Below are positions 7,034 to 15,563 of a stretch of 64,000 nt of DNA, piece after piece. Position 1 is the first letter of the stretch, and each line of letters starts with the position of its first letter. A model generated the notes under the pieces. It had not been told where the DNA came from. It searched no databases and saw only the letters and a list, made by a program, of their open reading frames with translations. A program made the translations under genes and the position numbers. This DNA is from Mucilaginibacter celer (GTDB lineage: Bacteria > Bacteroidota > Bacteroidia > Sphingobacteriales > Sphingobacteriaceae). Location: the NCBI RefSeq assembly GCF_003576455.2, contig NZ_CP032869.1:248001-312000 (forward strand). Direction: 5' to 3'.

Positions 7034-9064
7034 TTATATGAATAATGATACTGCTAAGTCAATTAATTTGATACCTATAAAAGGTACTATGATACCGCCC
7101 AAACCGTAAATAAGCAGGTTGCGGCGTAAAAGGGCGCTTGCACCAATTGGTTTATATTCCACACCACGTAAAGCCAATGGTATCAGCAATGGGATAATGA
7201 TGGCGTTAAATATCACTGCCGAAAGTATGGCCGATTGCGGGCTGTGCAGATCCATAATGTTCAGCGCCTTTAAAGCCGGCATAGATACCATGAATAGCGC
7301 CGGAACAATTGCGAAGTATTTAGCCACGTCGTTAGCGATGGAGAAAGTGGTGAGTGTACCGCGGGTCATCAACAGTTGTTTGCCTATTTCTACGATCTCG
7401 ATCAGTTTGGTTGGATCGTTATCCAGGTCAACCATGTTACCGGCTTCTTTGGCGGCTTGTGTACCGCTGTTCATGGCTACGCCAACATCGGCCTGGGCAA
7501 GGGCAGGGGCATCGTTTGTACCGTCGCCCATCATGGCGACCAGTTTACCGCCTTGCTGCTCTTTTTTAATGTAGTTCATTTTATCCTCCGGCTTAGCCTC
7601 AGCAATAAAATCATCTACACCGGCCTTTTCGGCAATAAATTTGGCAGTAAGCGGGTTATCACCGGTTACCATTACCGTTTTAACACCCATTTTGCGCAGG
7701 CGTTCAAAACGTTCGGCAATGCCGGTTTTGATGATATCCTGTAGTTCGATCACACCCATTATCTTTTCGTTTTTGGCAACCACCAGTGGGGTACCACCGT
7801 TTGAGGAGATCTTTTTAACCTGCTCTTCCACATCGGCAGGGAAAGGGTTGCCGGCTTTTAAAGCCATGTTGCGGATGGAGTCAAAAGCGCCTTTGCGAAT
7901 GCGTAAACCATCGGGAGTATCCAAACCGCTTGAACGGGTTTCGGCGGTAAATTTGATAAACACCGAATCGGCAGGGGCGTGAACTTTCAGTTTGTGAGCA
8001 CCTGTCTCGGCCAGTTCTACTATCGATTTACCTTCGGGGGTTTCATCGGCTAATGAACTCAATACACAGGCCATTACAAACTCCTGCTCATCCGCACCGC
8101 TTGCAGCCCAAAAATTGGTTGCTTTACGGTTACCGATGGTGATGGTACCGGTTTTATCAAGTAGCAGGGTATCTAAGTCGCCCGCGGTTTCAACAGCTTT
8201 ACCGCTTTTTGTGATTACGTTGGCACGTAGCGCCCTGTCCATCCCAGCAATACCGATGGCCGATAGCAGGCCACCGATAGTGGTAGGGATCAAACAAACA
8301 AACAACGATATAAAAGCAGCTATAGTGATGGGCGTGTTAGAGTAATCGCCAAAAGGCTTCAGGGTAACGCATACGATAACGAATATCAGCGTAAAGCCAG
8401 CCAGCAGGATGGTTAAGGCGATCTCGTTAGGGGTTTTCTGGCGGGATGCACCTTCAACCAACGCGATCATCTTATCCAAAAAGCTTTCGCCGGGCTGAGT
8501 AGTTACCAGTACTTTGATCTTATCAGATAATACTTTGGTACCGCCTGTTACGGATGATTTATCACCACCCGCCTCGCGGATAACCGGGGCCGATTCGCCG
8601 GTAATGGCCGATTCATCGATGGTAGCGATACCCTCGATGATCTCGCCATCGGTAGGGATATTATCACCGGCCTCGCAAATAAACACGTCGCCTTTTTTTA
8701 GTTGCGACGACATTACCCTTTCTTCCTTGCCGTTAACCAGCAGGCGGGCAGGTGTTTCTTCGCGGGTTTTGCGCAGGCTTTCGGCCTGTGCTTTGCCACG
8801 CGCTTCGGCAATGGCCTCGGCAAAGTTGGCAAACAGTACGGTTAACAACAGGATGATAAATACGGTAAAGTTGTAAGCAAAACTGCCCTGGCCTTTATTG
8901 GTAAGCGAAAACAGGCTTACAATAAGCATTACAACGGTACCGATCTCCACGGTAAACATTACCGGGTTACGGAACAGGGCGCGTGGGTTTAGTTTGATGA
9001 AGGATTGTTTAAAAGCCTCCTTCATCTGATCGCCCTGGAACAATGTATTTTGATTTGAGTTCAT
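7034..9064 (-). CDS. kdpB: potassium-transporting ATPase subunit B (P-type ATPase)
   Basis: This 676-residue P-type ATPase (682 in Escherichia coli) is the catalytic subunit of the KdpFABC pump in the inner membrane. It shows all hallmark motifs: TGES at 155-158, whose Ser158 matches the serine that is inhibited by phosphorylation in Escherichia coli KdpB; the phosphorylation site DKTGT with Asp303; VTGDNPLTA; and [11 protein letters not shown] in the P domain. Membrane helices flank these as expected. It is separated from kdpA by about 160 bases filled by a palindromic repeat. There is no sign of damage. Confidence 0.98.
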   Translation of the reverse strand: MNSNQNTLFQGDQMKEAFKQSFIKLNPRALFRNPVMFTVEIGTVVMLIVSLFSLTNKGQGSFAYNFTVFIILLLTVLFANFAEAIAEARGKAQAESLRKTREETPARLLVNGKEERVMSSQLKKGDVFICEAGDNIPTDGEIIEGIATIDESAITGESAPVIREAGGDKSSVTGGTKVLSDKIKVLVTTQPGESFLDKMIALVEGASRQKTPNEIALTILLAGFTLIFVIVCVTLKPFGDYSNTPITIAAFISLFVCLIPTTIGGLLSAIGIAGMDRALRANVITKSGKAVETAGDLDTLLLDKTGTITIGNRKATNFWAASGADEQEFVMACVLSSLADETPEGKSIVELAETGAHKLKVHAPADSVFIKFTAETRSSGLDTPDGLRIRKGAFDSIRNMALKAGNPFPADVEEQVKKISSNGGTPLVVAKNEKIMGVIELQDIIKTGIAERFERLRKMGVKTVMVTGDNPLTAKFIAEKAGVDDFIAEAKPEDKMNYIKKEQQGGKLVAMMGDGTNDAPALAQADVGVAMNSGTQAAKEAGNMVDLDNDPTKLIEIVEIGKQLLMTRGTLTTFSIANDVAKYFAIVPALFMVSMPALKALNIMDLHSPQSAILSAVIFNAIIIPLLIPLALRGVEYKPIGASALLRRNLLIYGLGGIIVPFIGIKLIDLAVSLFI

Positions 9065-9090
9065 GATTATATTATCTTTTGAGCTTTAAG

Positions 9091-9200
9091 TTCCCCTCTT
9101 GAGAGGAGGTGCGATGGGTTTTGCGGTGGCAGGGGTGTGTTTCTTAGCGTGCTGAGAAACACACCCCTCCGCCCCTCTCAAGAGGGGAATCGCGCAATCC
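9091..9200. repeat. large palindromic repeat between kdpA and kdpB, copy d
   Basis: Outer arms TTCCCCTCTTGAGAGG (9091-9106) and CCTCTCAAGAGGGGAA (9174-9189) are perfect 16-base complements. Inner arms GGGGTGTGTTTCT (9132-9144) and AGAAACACACCCC (9155-9167) are also perfect. Layout and the ATCGCGCAATCC tail match copies a and c, although the sequence of the arms has diverged. Confidence 0.85.
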
Positions 9201-9223
9201 CAAGCTTTTTCCTTTTCTGCTTT

Positions 9224-10939
9224 TTACTTCAATGAAAAATGTTCAGCAATTGGGCCTAATGCTAATGCAGGGAAGAACGACAGTGCTGCAATGATCACAA
9301 TCACCGCGAAGATCATCACCCCAAAGGTTGAAGTATCGCTCTTCAATGTACCGGCCGACTCAGGGATATATTTTTTATTAGCCAATAAACCCGCAATAGC
9401 CAGCGGACCGATTATCGGCAGGAACCTGCCCAGGATCATCACAATGCCGGTAGTATAGTTCCAGAAAATATTACCATCGCCTAAACCTTCAAAGCCCGAG
9501 CCGTTGTTGGCTGCCGCCGAAGTGTACTCGTACAACATCTCCGAAAAGCCATGCGTACCCGGGTTATTTAACCAGGCCGAAGGTTTAACCGCCCAATCGG
9601 CACCGGCAACGTTCACTACGTAGTATGATGAAATGGCCAAACCAACCAGGATAATGAATGGGTGCAGTAAGGCAATCAGCGAAGCAATCTTCATTTCACG
9701 GGCCTCTATCTTTCGGCCCAAAAATTCCGGCGTACGGCCAACCATCAACCCGGATATAAATACGGCTACGATAATAAAAATGTAGAAGTTGAGGAAACCT
9801 ACGCCGCAACCGCCGTAAAAACAGTTAATCATCATACCCAGCATCATCATAGTGCCTGATACCGGCATGGCACTATCATGCATAGAGTTTACCGAACCTG
9901 TAGAGATGATGGTAGTAACAATGCTCCAGTAAGCCGAGTTGGCCGGGCCAAACCTTACTTCTTTACCTTCCATAGCACCGGTTGGTTGACTGATGCCCAT
10001 TTTGGCAATGGCCGGGTTACCGTTCAGTTCGGCATTCATGGTTGGAATGAGCAGCATCAGCATACCCAGGGTCATCACACCGAATATTACATAGGCGAAT
10101 TTCTTTTTATTGAGATAGAAACCTAATGCAAATACCAGGGCAATAGGGATAGCAACCTGTGCCACCAGCTCTACGGTGTTGGTTAAATAATTAGGGTTTT
10201 CGATAGGGTGGGCCGAGTTTGCGCCGAACCAGCCACCACCGTTAGTGCCCAAGTGTTTAATGGCAACCATGGCGGCAACCGGTCCGCGGGAAACATGTAC
10301 GGTATCGCCCTGCATGCTGATAAAGGTGTCTTTGCCTGCATAGCTGGTAGTCATGCCGTTAAAGGCGAAGATTACGGCTATTACGAAGGAGATAGGCAAT
10401 AAAATACGGGTTATCGATTTTACAAAGTATTCCCAGAAGTTGCCCAGTTTATCGGTAACTTTATCCTTCATGGCCCTGAACACTACTACCAGCGCGGCAA
10501 TACCTGTTGCAGCCGATACAAAGTGCAGGAACATAAACACAAAGTGTTGTGTAAAATAAGTGGCACCGCTTTCGCCAGAGTAGTGTTGCAGGTTACAGTT
10601 AACCAAAAAGCTGATAGCGGTATTAAAAGCGGTATCTGCCGATTGACCGGGGTTACCATCGGGGTTAAGCGGCAAATGGCCTTGTGCCATCAGGCAAACA
10701 AAGGCATATATTAACCAAACGCTGTTAATGGTAAGCAGGGCCAGCAGGTGCTGTTTCCAGTTCATTTCGCGTTTGGTATCAATGCCGCTGAATCGGAAAA
10801 TGAGGCGATCAAGCGGGGCCATAAAATCGAGCCAGGTTTTTTCGCCCTTAAATACCTTAGCTATGTAGCGGCCAAGGGGAATGGCGATGGCTAAGGTGAG
10901 CAGGTAGGTGAAAATTACACCCGTTAGTTCAGTGTTCAT
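9224..10939 (-). CDS. kdpA: potassium-transporting ATPase subunit A
   Basis: This 571-residue subunit (557 in Escherichia coli) is the channel-like, potassium-selective part of KdpFABC, related to the SKT superfamily. It is hydrophobic throughout, with about ten membrane spans, and shows the selectivity-filter-type loops, for example FNTAISFLVNCNLQHYSGE near residue 110 and KHLGTNGGGWFGANSAHP near 230, where Gly-rich strings line the filter. It follows kdpF by 9 bases, so translation of the two is probably linked. Confidence 0.98.
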   Translation of the reverse strand: MNTELTGVIFTYLLTLAIAIPLGRYIAKVFKGEKTWLDFMAPLDRLIFRFSGIDTKREMNWKQHLLALLTINSVWLIYAFVCLMAQGHLPLNPDGNPGQSADTAFNTAISFLVNCNLQHYSGESGATYFTQHFVFMFLHFVSAATGIAALVVVFRAMKDKVTDKLGNFWEYFVKSITRILLPISFVIAVIFAFNGMTTSYAGKDTFISMQGDTVHVSRGPVAAMVAIKHLGTNGGGWFGANSAHPIENPNYLTNTVELVAQVAIPIALVFALGFYLNKKKFAYVIFGVMTLGMLMLLIPTMNAELNGNPAIAKMGISQPTGAMEGKEVRFGPANSAYWSIVTTIISTGSVNSMHDSAMPVSGTMMMLGMMINCFYGGCGVGFLNFYIFIIVAVFISGLMVGRTPEFLGRKIEAREMKIASLIALLHPFIILVGLAISSYYVVNVAGADWAVKPSAWLNNPGTHGFSEMLYEYTSAAANNGSGFEGLGDGNIFWNYTTGIVMILGRFLPIIGPLAIAGLLANKKYIPESAGTLKSDTSTFGVMIFAVIVIIAALSFFPALALGPIAEHFSLK

Positions 10940-10948
10940 AGTTTAATT

Positions 10949-11026
10949 TTAAAAATTTTCGGGTTTGAGGAGTACGTATACCATGTAAATGAACACGGCT
11001 ATTGCTACGATGAATAATGCTGCCAT
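10949..11026 (-). CDS. kdpF: K+-ATPase small subunit KdpF
   Basis: ATG at 11026 opens a 25-codon frame, starting MAALFIVAIAV and ending LLKPENF, with one membrane span. Length, position 9 bases before kdpA and the short polar tail after the span fit KdpF, which sits at the KdpA/KdpB interface and stabilises the complex. It is small enough to be missed by routine gene calling. The stop of the preceding 30-residue peptide is 4 bases upstream. Confidence 0.9.
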   Translation of the reverse strand: MAALFIVAIAVFIYMVYVLLKPENF

Positions 11027-11030
11027 GGGG

Positions 11031-11123
11031 TTAAATTTTTTCGAAGTAGGTTACCGATTTAAAAAAGATCCAGAATACCACTACAAATGTGGCCAGGTAA
11101 GCGATTGTGAGTAAAGCATCCAT
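11031..11123 (-). CDS. 30-residue single-span membrane peptide upstream of kdpF
   Basis: ATG 11123 opens a 30-codon frame (MDALLTIAYLATF..., ending TYFEKI) with one hydrophobic segment of about 18 residues and a charged C-terminus. Its stop is 4 bases before the kdpF start, so it appears to be the first gene of the kdp operon. Size and shape are KdpF-like, but the sequence is different: it has aromatic residues (FWIFF) in the membrane half and Lys/Glu at the end. I know no named subunit for it. It could be a second small accessory subunit of the pump, a regulator, or a leader peptide. Confidence 0.65.
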   Translation of the reverse strand: MDALLTIAYLATFVVVFWIFFKSVTYFEKI

Positions 11124-11252
11124 TTTTTGCGTGTTTTTGCAAAGGGCTTTGCCAAGCGGATGCCAAGAAATTTAAAATATGTATAAATTATTGATTGTTA
11201 AATGTTTATATAGATTTTGCTTTGGGGTTTTATTTATTTGGAGAGAAATGAA

Positions 11253-11267
11253 CTATCATTTTGATAG
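11253..11267. promoter_or_regulatory. palindrome in the divergent kdp / SRPBCC control region
   Basis: CTATCA-TTT-TGATAG is a perfect 6-base inverted repeat, followed by a further half site (TTATCA at 11272-11277). It lies between the two divergent starts (11123 and 11330) and is a plausible regulator-binding site. No exact TAnnTTTG box for the kdp operon was found in this gap. Confidence 0.3.
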
Positions 11268-11329
11268 GTGATTATCAAAGTGGGACTTGAAAAATGTAAT
11301 TTAGGGCCACTGTATATAATTAAGCGGGG

Positions 11330-11881
11330 ATGTTAAGTTTCAAGTTACTCAGGCGCTTTGTTATCTGCCTTTTAATTATAACATTTGTATCTGATTTTTG
11401 TTACCTCATAGTGAAAACATACCTTTTAAAAAGAGAACAAAATATCCCTATCAGCCTTGATGAAGCCTGGGATTTCTTTTCGTCGCCACTAAACCTGGCT
11501 AAAATCACCCCAAACGATATGAAGTTTGTGGTAACGTCCGACTATACCGCCGATACAAAAATGTACGCAGGTATGATCATTACCTACAAGATCTCGCCGC
11601 TGTTAGGTATCAAAATGGATTGGATGACGGAGATCACCCATGTAGATGATAAAAAGTATTTTGTTGATGAGCAACGTTTCGGCCCATATGCACTGTGGCA
11701 TCATCAACACCACTTTAAGGCAATTGAAGATGGTGTACACATGACCGATCTGCTGCATTATGCCATTCCTTACGGCCCAATAGGCAGGTTTGCCAACGCT
11801 GTGTTTGTTAAAGGAAAAGTTGAGGGGATATTTGATTATCGGACCAAGGCAATTGAAGGATTGTTTGGGGTATATAAATAA
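11330..11881 (+). CDS. SRPBCC (START-like) ligand-binding family protein
   Basis: The frame from ATG 11330 gives 183 residues. Residues 28 onward (KTYLLKREQNIPISLDEAWDFF, then SPLNLAKITP) match the Bacteroidota SRPBCC cyclase/dehydrase-like family, whose members usually begin right at the (M)K-x-Y-x-LKREQ segment. The first 27 residues form a hydrophobic stretch not normal for the family. A GTG at 11411 encodes the residue just before KTY, and a promoter-like sequence lies upstream of it, so the true product may be about 156 residues and cytosolic. The ligand is unknown. It is a single gene, divergent from kdp. Confidence 0.8.
   Translation: MLSFKLLRRFVICLLIITFVSDFCYLIVKTYLLKREQNIPISLDEAWDFFSSPLNLAKITPNDMKFVVTSDYTADTKMYAGMIITYKISPLLGIKMDWMTEITHVDDKKYFVDEQRFGPYALWHHQHHFKAIEDGVHMTDLLHYAIPYGPIGRFANAVFVKGKVEGIFDYRTKAIEGLFGVYK
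11357..11387 (+). promoter_or_regulatory. candidate -33/-7 promoter inside the annotated 5' end of the SRPBCC gene
   Basis: TTTG (11357-11360), a 19-base spacer and AACATTTG (11380-11387) resemble a Bacteroidota promoter with one mismatch to TAnnTTTG. If used, transcription would begin just before a GTG at 11411, downstream of the ATG at 11330. Confidence 0.35.
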
Positions 11882-11951
11882 CAATAGCTACGAAATTACT
11901 TTTTGTTATTTTCCACTGGTTTAGCACAGGAAAACCCGCGGCTTATTAATA

Positions 11952-13286
11952 TTAAAACAACCCAAACGTATCCCGCATCCAATGCCCTTCCTGCATCACA
12001 TAATCCATAGGCACTTCATGGCCCAGATCTTTAAACACCATGATCTTTTTGTTTTTGGCCGGGATGTTATTGTAAAACGCGAACTCATTATTAGGCGGGG
12101 CTAAGTGATCAAGCAAACCAACGCCCACCAATATCGGGGCTTTAATGTTGGGTGCAAAGTTTTTAATATCGTAATAATCCAGGTTATCCAGGATCTTATC
12201 AAAGCTTAAACCCGGTTTTTCGGCTGCGTATTTTTTAAAATCATAAACAGGCCACTCTACCGAGCCAACCAGGTTACGGATATCGCAAAGAATAGGGTTT
12301 TGTGCCGATGCAATATTAACCCGGCTATCCAAACCGGTCAATGCCGCAACGAGGTAACCGCCCATACTGCCGCCAGATACTTCAATGCGGTTATGATCCA
12401 GCTCGGGGCGCGAGTAAATAAAATCTATCACCCGGATGCAATCCATAATTACGCCGCGCATAACGTATTTGTTTTTGTCTTCAACGTTTAGGGTAATAAA
12501 ATCTTCGCGTTTGGTATGCACCACATCGCGGCTGTTGCCCTGCCCACGCACATTTAGGGTTATAACGGCAATATCCTCATCGGGGCCAAACATTGGCATT
12601 AAATTAACCTGGTAGCCAGGCAGGCCAACCAGTACCGAAAATTTGCGGCCTTTTGGTCCGGCTTTGGGTATGGTGAGCCAGCCGCGCACTATAATGTTAT
12701 CTAATGATCGCATTTCGATGAGATAGGCCAGGCGGTTATCTTTTTCCATTTCGGGCTTTTCGGTCATCTTAAAATCGGGCTTTACGGCTGCAAGCTGGTC
12801 CTTTGCGGTTTGCCAGAAAGTATCAAAATCGGCCGGACGGCTGTGGTTTGATCGGATCTCCTGCGGGCGGATGCCGAATACCCTGCGGGTGGTATCGTCA
12901 TAATCGCTCACGTTGATCATGAAGTTGATTTTATAAAAGCCGGGCTTCATAGCCGGGATGTTGAAGTTGTAACTGTTGCTGCTGCGTGCAGCTATTTTAA
13001 CACTTACCGAATCTTTGGCCACCAACACGCCTGTAGGCGTAGTAACCCGGTACGATACCTTACCCTCCTGTACGGTATTGTAACCGTTTTTTACATCAAA
13101 AGTATAAGAAGCATTATCGCTGAAAAGGGCATCCTTGCTGTGTGGTGTAAGCGTGGTGCTTACTTCTTCATCTGCTGTGATAATGTTTTTTTTTGGCGGG
13201 TTGGGTTTAATACCAGCCTGTACTGTGCCTGTAAACAACAAGACAGCGCCAACCAAAATGGCTATGGGGGATTTAAAAATATTCAC
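11952..13286 (-). CDS. CE7-type acetyl esterase (AXE1 family), paralogue 2
   Basis: This 444-residue secreted alpha/beta hydrolase has a signal peptide ending near residue 24. A beta-sandwich-like N-terminal domain (about 40-145) precedes the AXE1/cephalosporin C deacetylase domain. The CE7 signature is complete: RGQG at 247-250, nucleophile Ser307 in GGSMGG, Asp393 in GLLDHLAPP and His423 in LGHE. CE7 enzymes remove acetyl groups from xylo-oligosaccharides and similar substrates. It is the last gene of a four-gene operon and is strongly similar to the 452-residue paralogue upstream, with the barrel gene between them. The natural substrate is not known. Confidence 0.85.
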   Translation of the reverse strand: MNIFKSPIAILVGAVLLFTGTVQAGIKPNPPKKNIITADEEVSTTLTPHSKDALFSDNASYTFDVKNGYNTVQEGKVSYRVTTPTGVLVAKDSVSVKIAARSSNSYNFNIPAMKPGFYKINFMINVSDYDDTTRRVFGIRPQEIRSNHSRPADFDTFWQTAKDQLAAVKPDFKMTEKPEMEKDNRLAYLIEMRSLDNIIVRGWLTIPKAGPKGRKFSVLVGLPGYQVNLMPMFGPDEDIAVITLNVRGQGNSRDVVHTKREDFITLNVEDKNKYVMRGVIMDCIRVIDFIYSRPELDHNRIEVSGGSMGGYLVAALTGLDSRVNIASAQNPILCDIRNLVGSVEWPVYDFKKYAAEKPGLSFDKILDNLDYYDIKNFAPNIKAPILVGVGLLDHLAPPNNEFAFYNNIPAKNKKIMVFKDLGHEVPMDYVMQEGHWMRDTFGLF

Positions 13287-13325
13287 AACTAATTGGGGGA
13301 TGATAAGGTTGAAGTTACAAAAAAA

Positions 13326-14174
13326 TTATCGGGTATCTATCCGGTAATTAAGTGAGGCCGAAACGTTTGTACCCACAGCAGTATTGCGGCCGGTAATAAA
13401 ACGCCCGCCGGTTAAAAACAGCGAAAAGTTTTTGCTGAACGAGTGCCCGTAACTTAAGGATACCTGGTTAAAGGCAAAGTTTTTACCGGCACTCGGGTTA
13501 GCGTTAAAATCTTTATTGATGCTGCTTGCATAAAAACCACCAACGCTGAGCGAAAGCTGCTCGCGGAATTTTTTATCCAGTGTTAAGCCATAGGTGGCGT
13601 TATACCTGTCTTGAAAAACACTTTCGTAACCAAAATATTCGCGTACTCCGTTCTCTAAAACAAAGAATGAGTTTTTGCCAAACAAGTGCCCGCTACCTGC
13701 AAAGGCCAGCTTAAGCTCGCCGCCTTTTTGGTTATAGCCCAAAGTGGTATTGGTGTACATGGGGAGGATGGCCGTAGCTTTTAAACTGAAATAGTATTTG
13801 TAATTGATATTGGCCAGATAATACCTGATGCCCACCTCCAGATCCTGGAATCCAGAACTTTTAAATGTGCCCTGGTCGCTGCTGAAATTGTTCATTACAT
13901 AGGGAGCCAGTACCGATAATGTAAACTTGCGACTGATACCATATTCGGTATAAAGCGAGTAACTCCAGGAGGTAAACTTGCCGTTATCATCAAATGCGCC
14001 CTTGTGGCTGTTGGCATCCCAGGCCTTATTGGCAAAAAAGTAGGTTGCCGATGGCGAGAGCGAAATACGCCCCGGCCTTACCGGGAAGCCGTCGGCAAAG
14101 CTCTCATTCACAAAAAGCGAGCAAAGCAGGGCAGGGGTAAGTATGTATTTTAATATGGTATTTTTCAAAGTCAT
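13326..14174 (-). CDS. outer-membrane beta-barrel protein
   Basis: This 282-residue protein has a clear signal peptide (cleavage near residue 27) followed by alternating amphipathic strands rich in Tyr, Phe and Gly (for example SWSYSLYTEYGI and DLEVGIRYYLAN), ending with a C-terminal strand LNYRID-type. It resembles the transporter-like or MetA-pathway-of-phenol-degradation group of barrels. It sits between two CE7 esterase paralogues, 39 and 21 bases away, so it is probably co-expressed with them and may admit or display their carbohydrate substrate. That role is inference. Confidence 0.75.
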   Translation of the reverse strand: MTLKNTILKYILTPALLCSLFVNESFADGFPVRPGRISLSPSATYFFANKAWDANSHKGAFDDNGKFTSWSYSLYTEYGISRKFTLSVLAPYVMNNFSSDQGTFKSSGFQDLEVGIRYYLANINYKYYFSLKATAILPMYTNTTLGYNQKGGELKLAFAGSGHLFGKNSFFVLENGVREYFGYESVFQDRYNATYGLTLDKKFREQLSLSVGGFYASSINKDFNANPSAGKNFAFNQVSLSYGHSFSKNFSLFLTGGRFITGRNTAVGTNVSASLNYRIDTR

Positions 14175-14195
14175 AGTGTATAGGCTAATATCGTA

Positions 14196-15554
14196 CTAAA
14201 ATAATCCAAATGTGTCGCGCATCCAACGGCCCTCATAATCTTTATAAACCTGGCTTACCTCGTGGGCAAGGTTTTTAAATACCATCAGGTGTTTATCGGT
14301 ATGCATGGAGTTGTATACCGCATAACCATTATTGGGCGGTACATAAGGGTCCAGCAAACCTAAACCCAATATGGTGGGGCAGTTAATGGTGGTAGCAAAG
14401 TTTTTGGTATCGTAATAGTCAAGATTGTTCAGCACCTGATCAAACGTTACGCCCGGTTTGCCGAGCACGTATTTTTTAATATCGTTGATGGGCCACTCTA
14501 CCGAACCAACCAGGTTGCGGATATCGCTCATGATGGGGTTTTGCGCCGAGCAAAGCGTTATGCGATGATCTAAACCGGCAAGCGCGATAGAAAGATATCC
14601 GCCCATACTGCCACCTGTAGCCAGGATTTGATCGTGCCGTAAATTGGGCTGGGCGTAAATAAAATCAACGGCGCGTACGCAATCCATAATCACACCGCGC
14701 ATTACGTATTTGTTTTTGTCTTCAATACGGTAGGATATAAATGCATCGCGCTCGGTATGGATCACATCGCGGCTGGTGCCTTGCCCGCGGGTGTTTAGGG
14801 TGATGATCACCAGGTCCGGATCTAAACCCACAATAGGGTACAGCTTAACCTGGTAACCGGGCAAACCCAACAGCACCGAAAATTTTTTGCCTTTATTTTT
14901 GCTGATAGGCACCGTCATATAACCGCGGATGGTGAGATTATCCAGCGACTTCATTTCTATCTCGTAAACCTTGCGGTTATCGGTATTCATGGATGGTACC
15001 TCGGTTATTTTGTAATTGGGCTTTACCTTGGCCAGCTCATCTTTGGCGGTTTGCCAAAATTGGTCAAAATCGGCCGGGCGGGCATATTGCGATTTTATTT
15101 CATCGGGCCTGATGCCAAAAGCGCGACGGGTAGTATCGTCATAATCGCTCACGTTAATCATCATGTTCAGCTTATAAAAACCCGTTTTTAACCCGGATAC
15201 ATCAAAGTCAAATTTCGAGGTGCTTTTTTTGCCCAGATTTACCGGTTTGGAGAGGGTTTTAACAGTTTGTCCCTTATCGGTAGTAATAATATAGGAGATG
15301 GTACCCTCCTGGCTGGAATTGTAGGTGTTTTTTACTTCGAAACTAAATGATGCCGCAGAATTAAAGGCGCCGTCTTTACTGTTGATGGTAAGTTCTGTCG
15401 AAACCTCTTCCTCGCCGTTACCCTTTTTTTCGGTAGCGGCCGAATCTTTTTCTGTTGTCTCTTCAGTAGCGTGCTGGGCCATTGCCGGTACGGCAGCAAA
15501 CAGCAGTAAGCCAAAAGTTATAAGCAGTAGTTTTTTAAAGTTTTTCACCATCAA
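14196..15554 (-). CDS. CE7-type acetyl esterase (AXE1 family), paralogue 1
   Basis: This 452-residue secreted hydrolase has the same layout as its downstream paralogue: a signal peptide ending at about 26 (AMAQ), an acidic low-complexity linker (EETTEKDSAATEKKGNGEEE), a beta-sandwich domain (about 50-155) and a CE7 catalytic domain with RGQG 256-259, Ser316 in GGSMGG, Asp402 in GLLDPYVPP and His431 in LAHE. The acidic linker is missing from the paralogue. It starts 9 bases after the acyltransferase stop. The pair probably arose by tandem duplication around, or together with, the barrel gene. Confidence 0.85.
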   Translation of the reverse strand: MMVKNFKKLLLITFGLLLFAAVPAMAQHATEETTEKDSAATEKKGNGEEEVSTELTINSKDGAFNSAASFSFEVKNTYNSSQEGTISYIITTDKGQTVKTLSKPVNLGKKSTSKFDFDVSGLKTGFYKLNMMINVSDYDDTTRRAFGIRPDEIKSQYARPADFDQFWQTAKDELAKVKPNYKITEVPSMNTDNRKVYEIEMKSLDNLTIRGYMTVPISKNKGKKFSVLLGLPGYQVKLYPIVGLDPDLVIITLNTRGQGTSRDVIHTERDAFISYRIEDKNKYVMRGVIMDCVRAVDFIYAQPNLRHDQILATGGSMGGYLSIALAGLDHRITLCSAQNPIMSDIRNLVGSVEWPINDIKKYVLGKPGVTFDQVLNNLDYYDTKNFATTINCPTILGLGLLDPYVPPNNGYAVYNSMHTDKHLMVFKNLAHEVSQVYKDYEGRWMRDTFGLF

Positions 15555-15563
15555 ACAATAATG

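Noticed and set aside
3002..11123. A kdpE response regulator in the kdp cluster
   Set aside because: No receiver or winged-helix DNA-binding frame is present between or next to the kdp genes.
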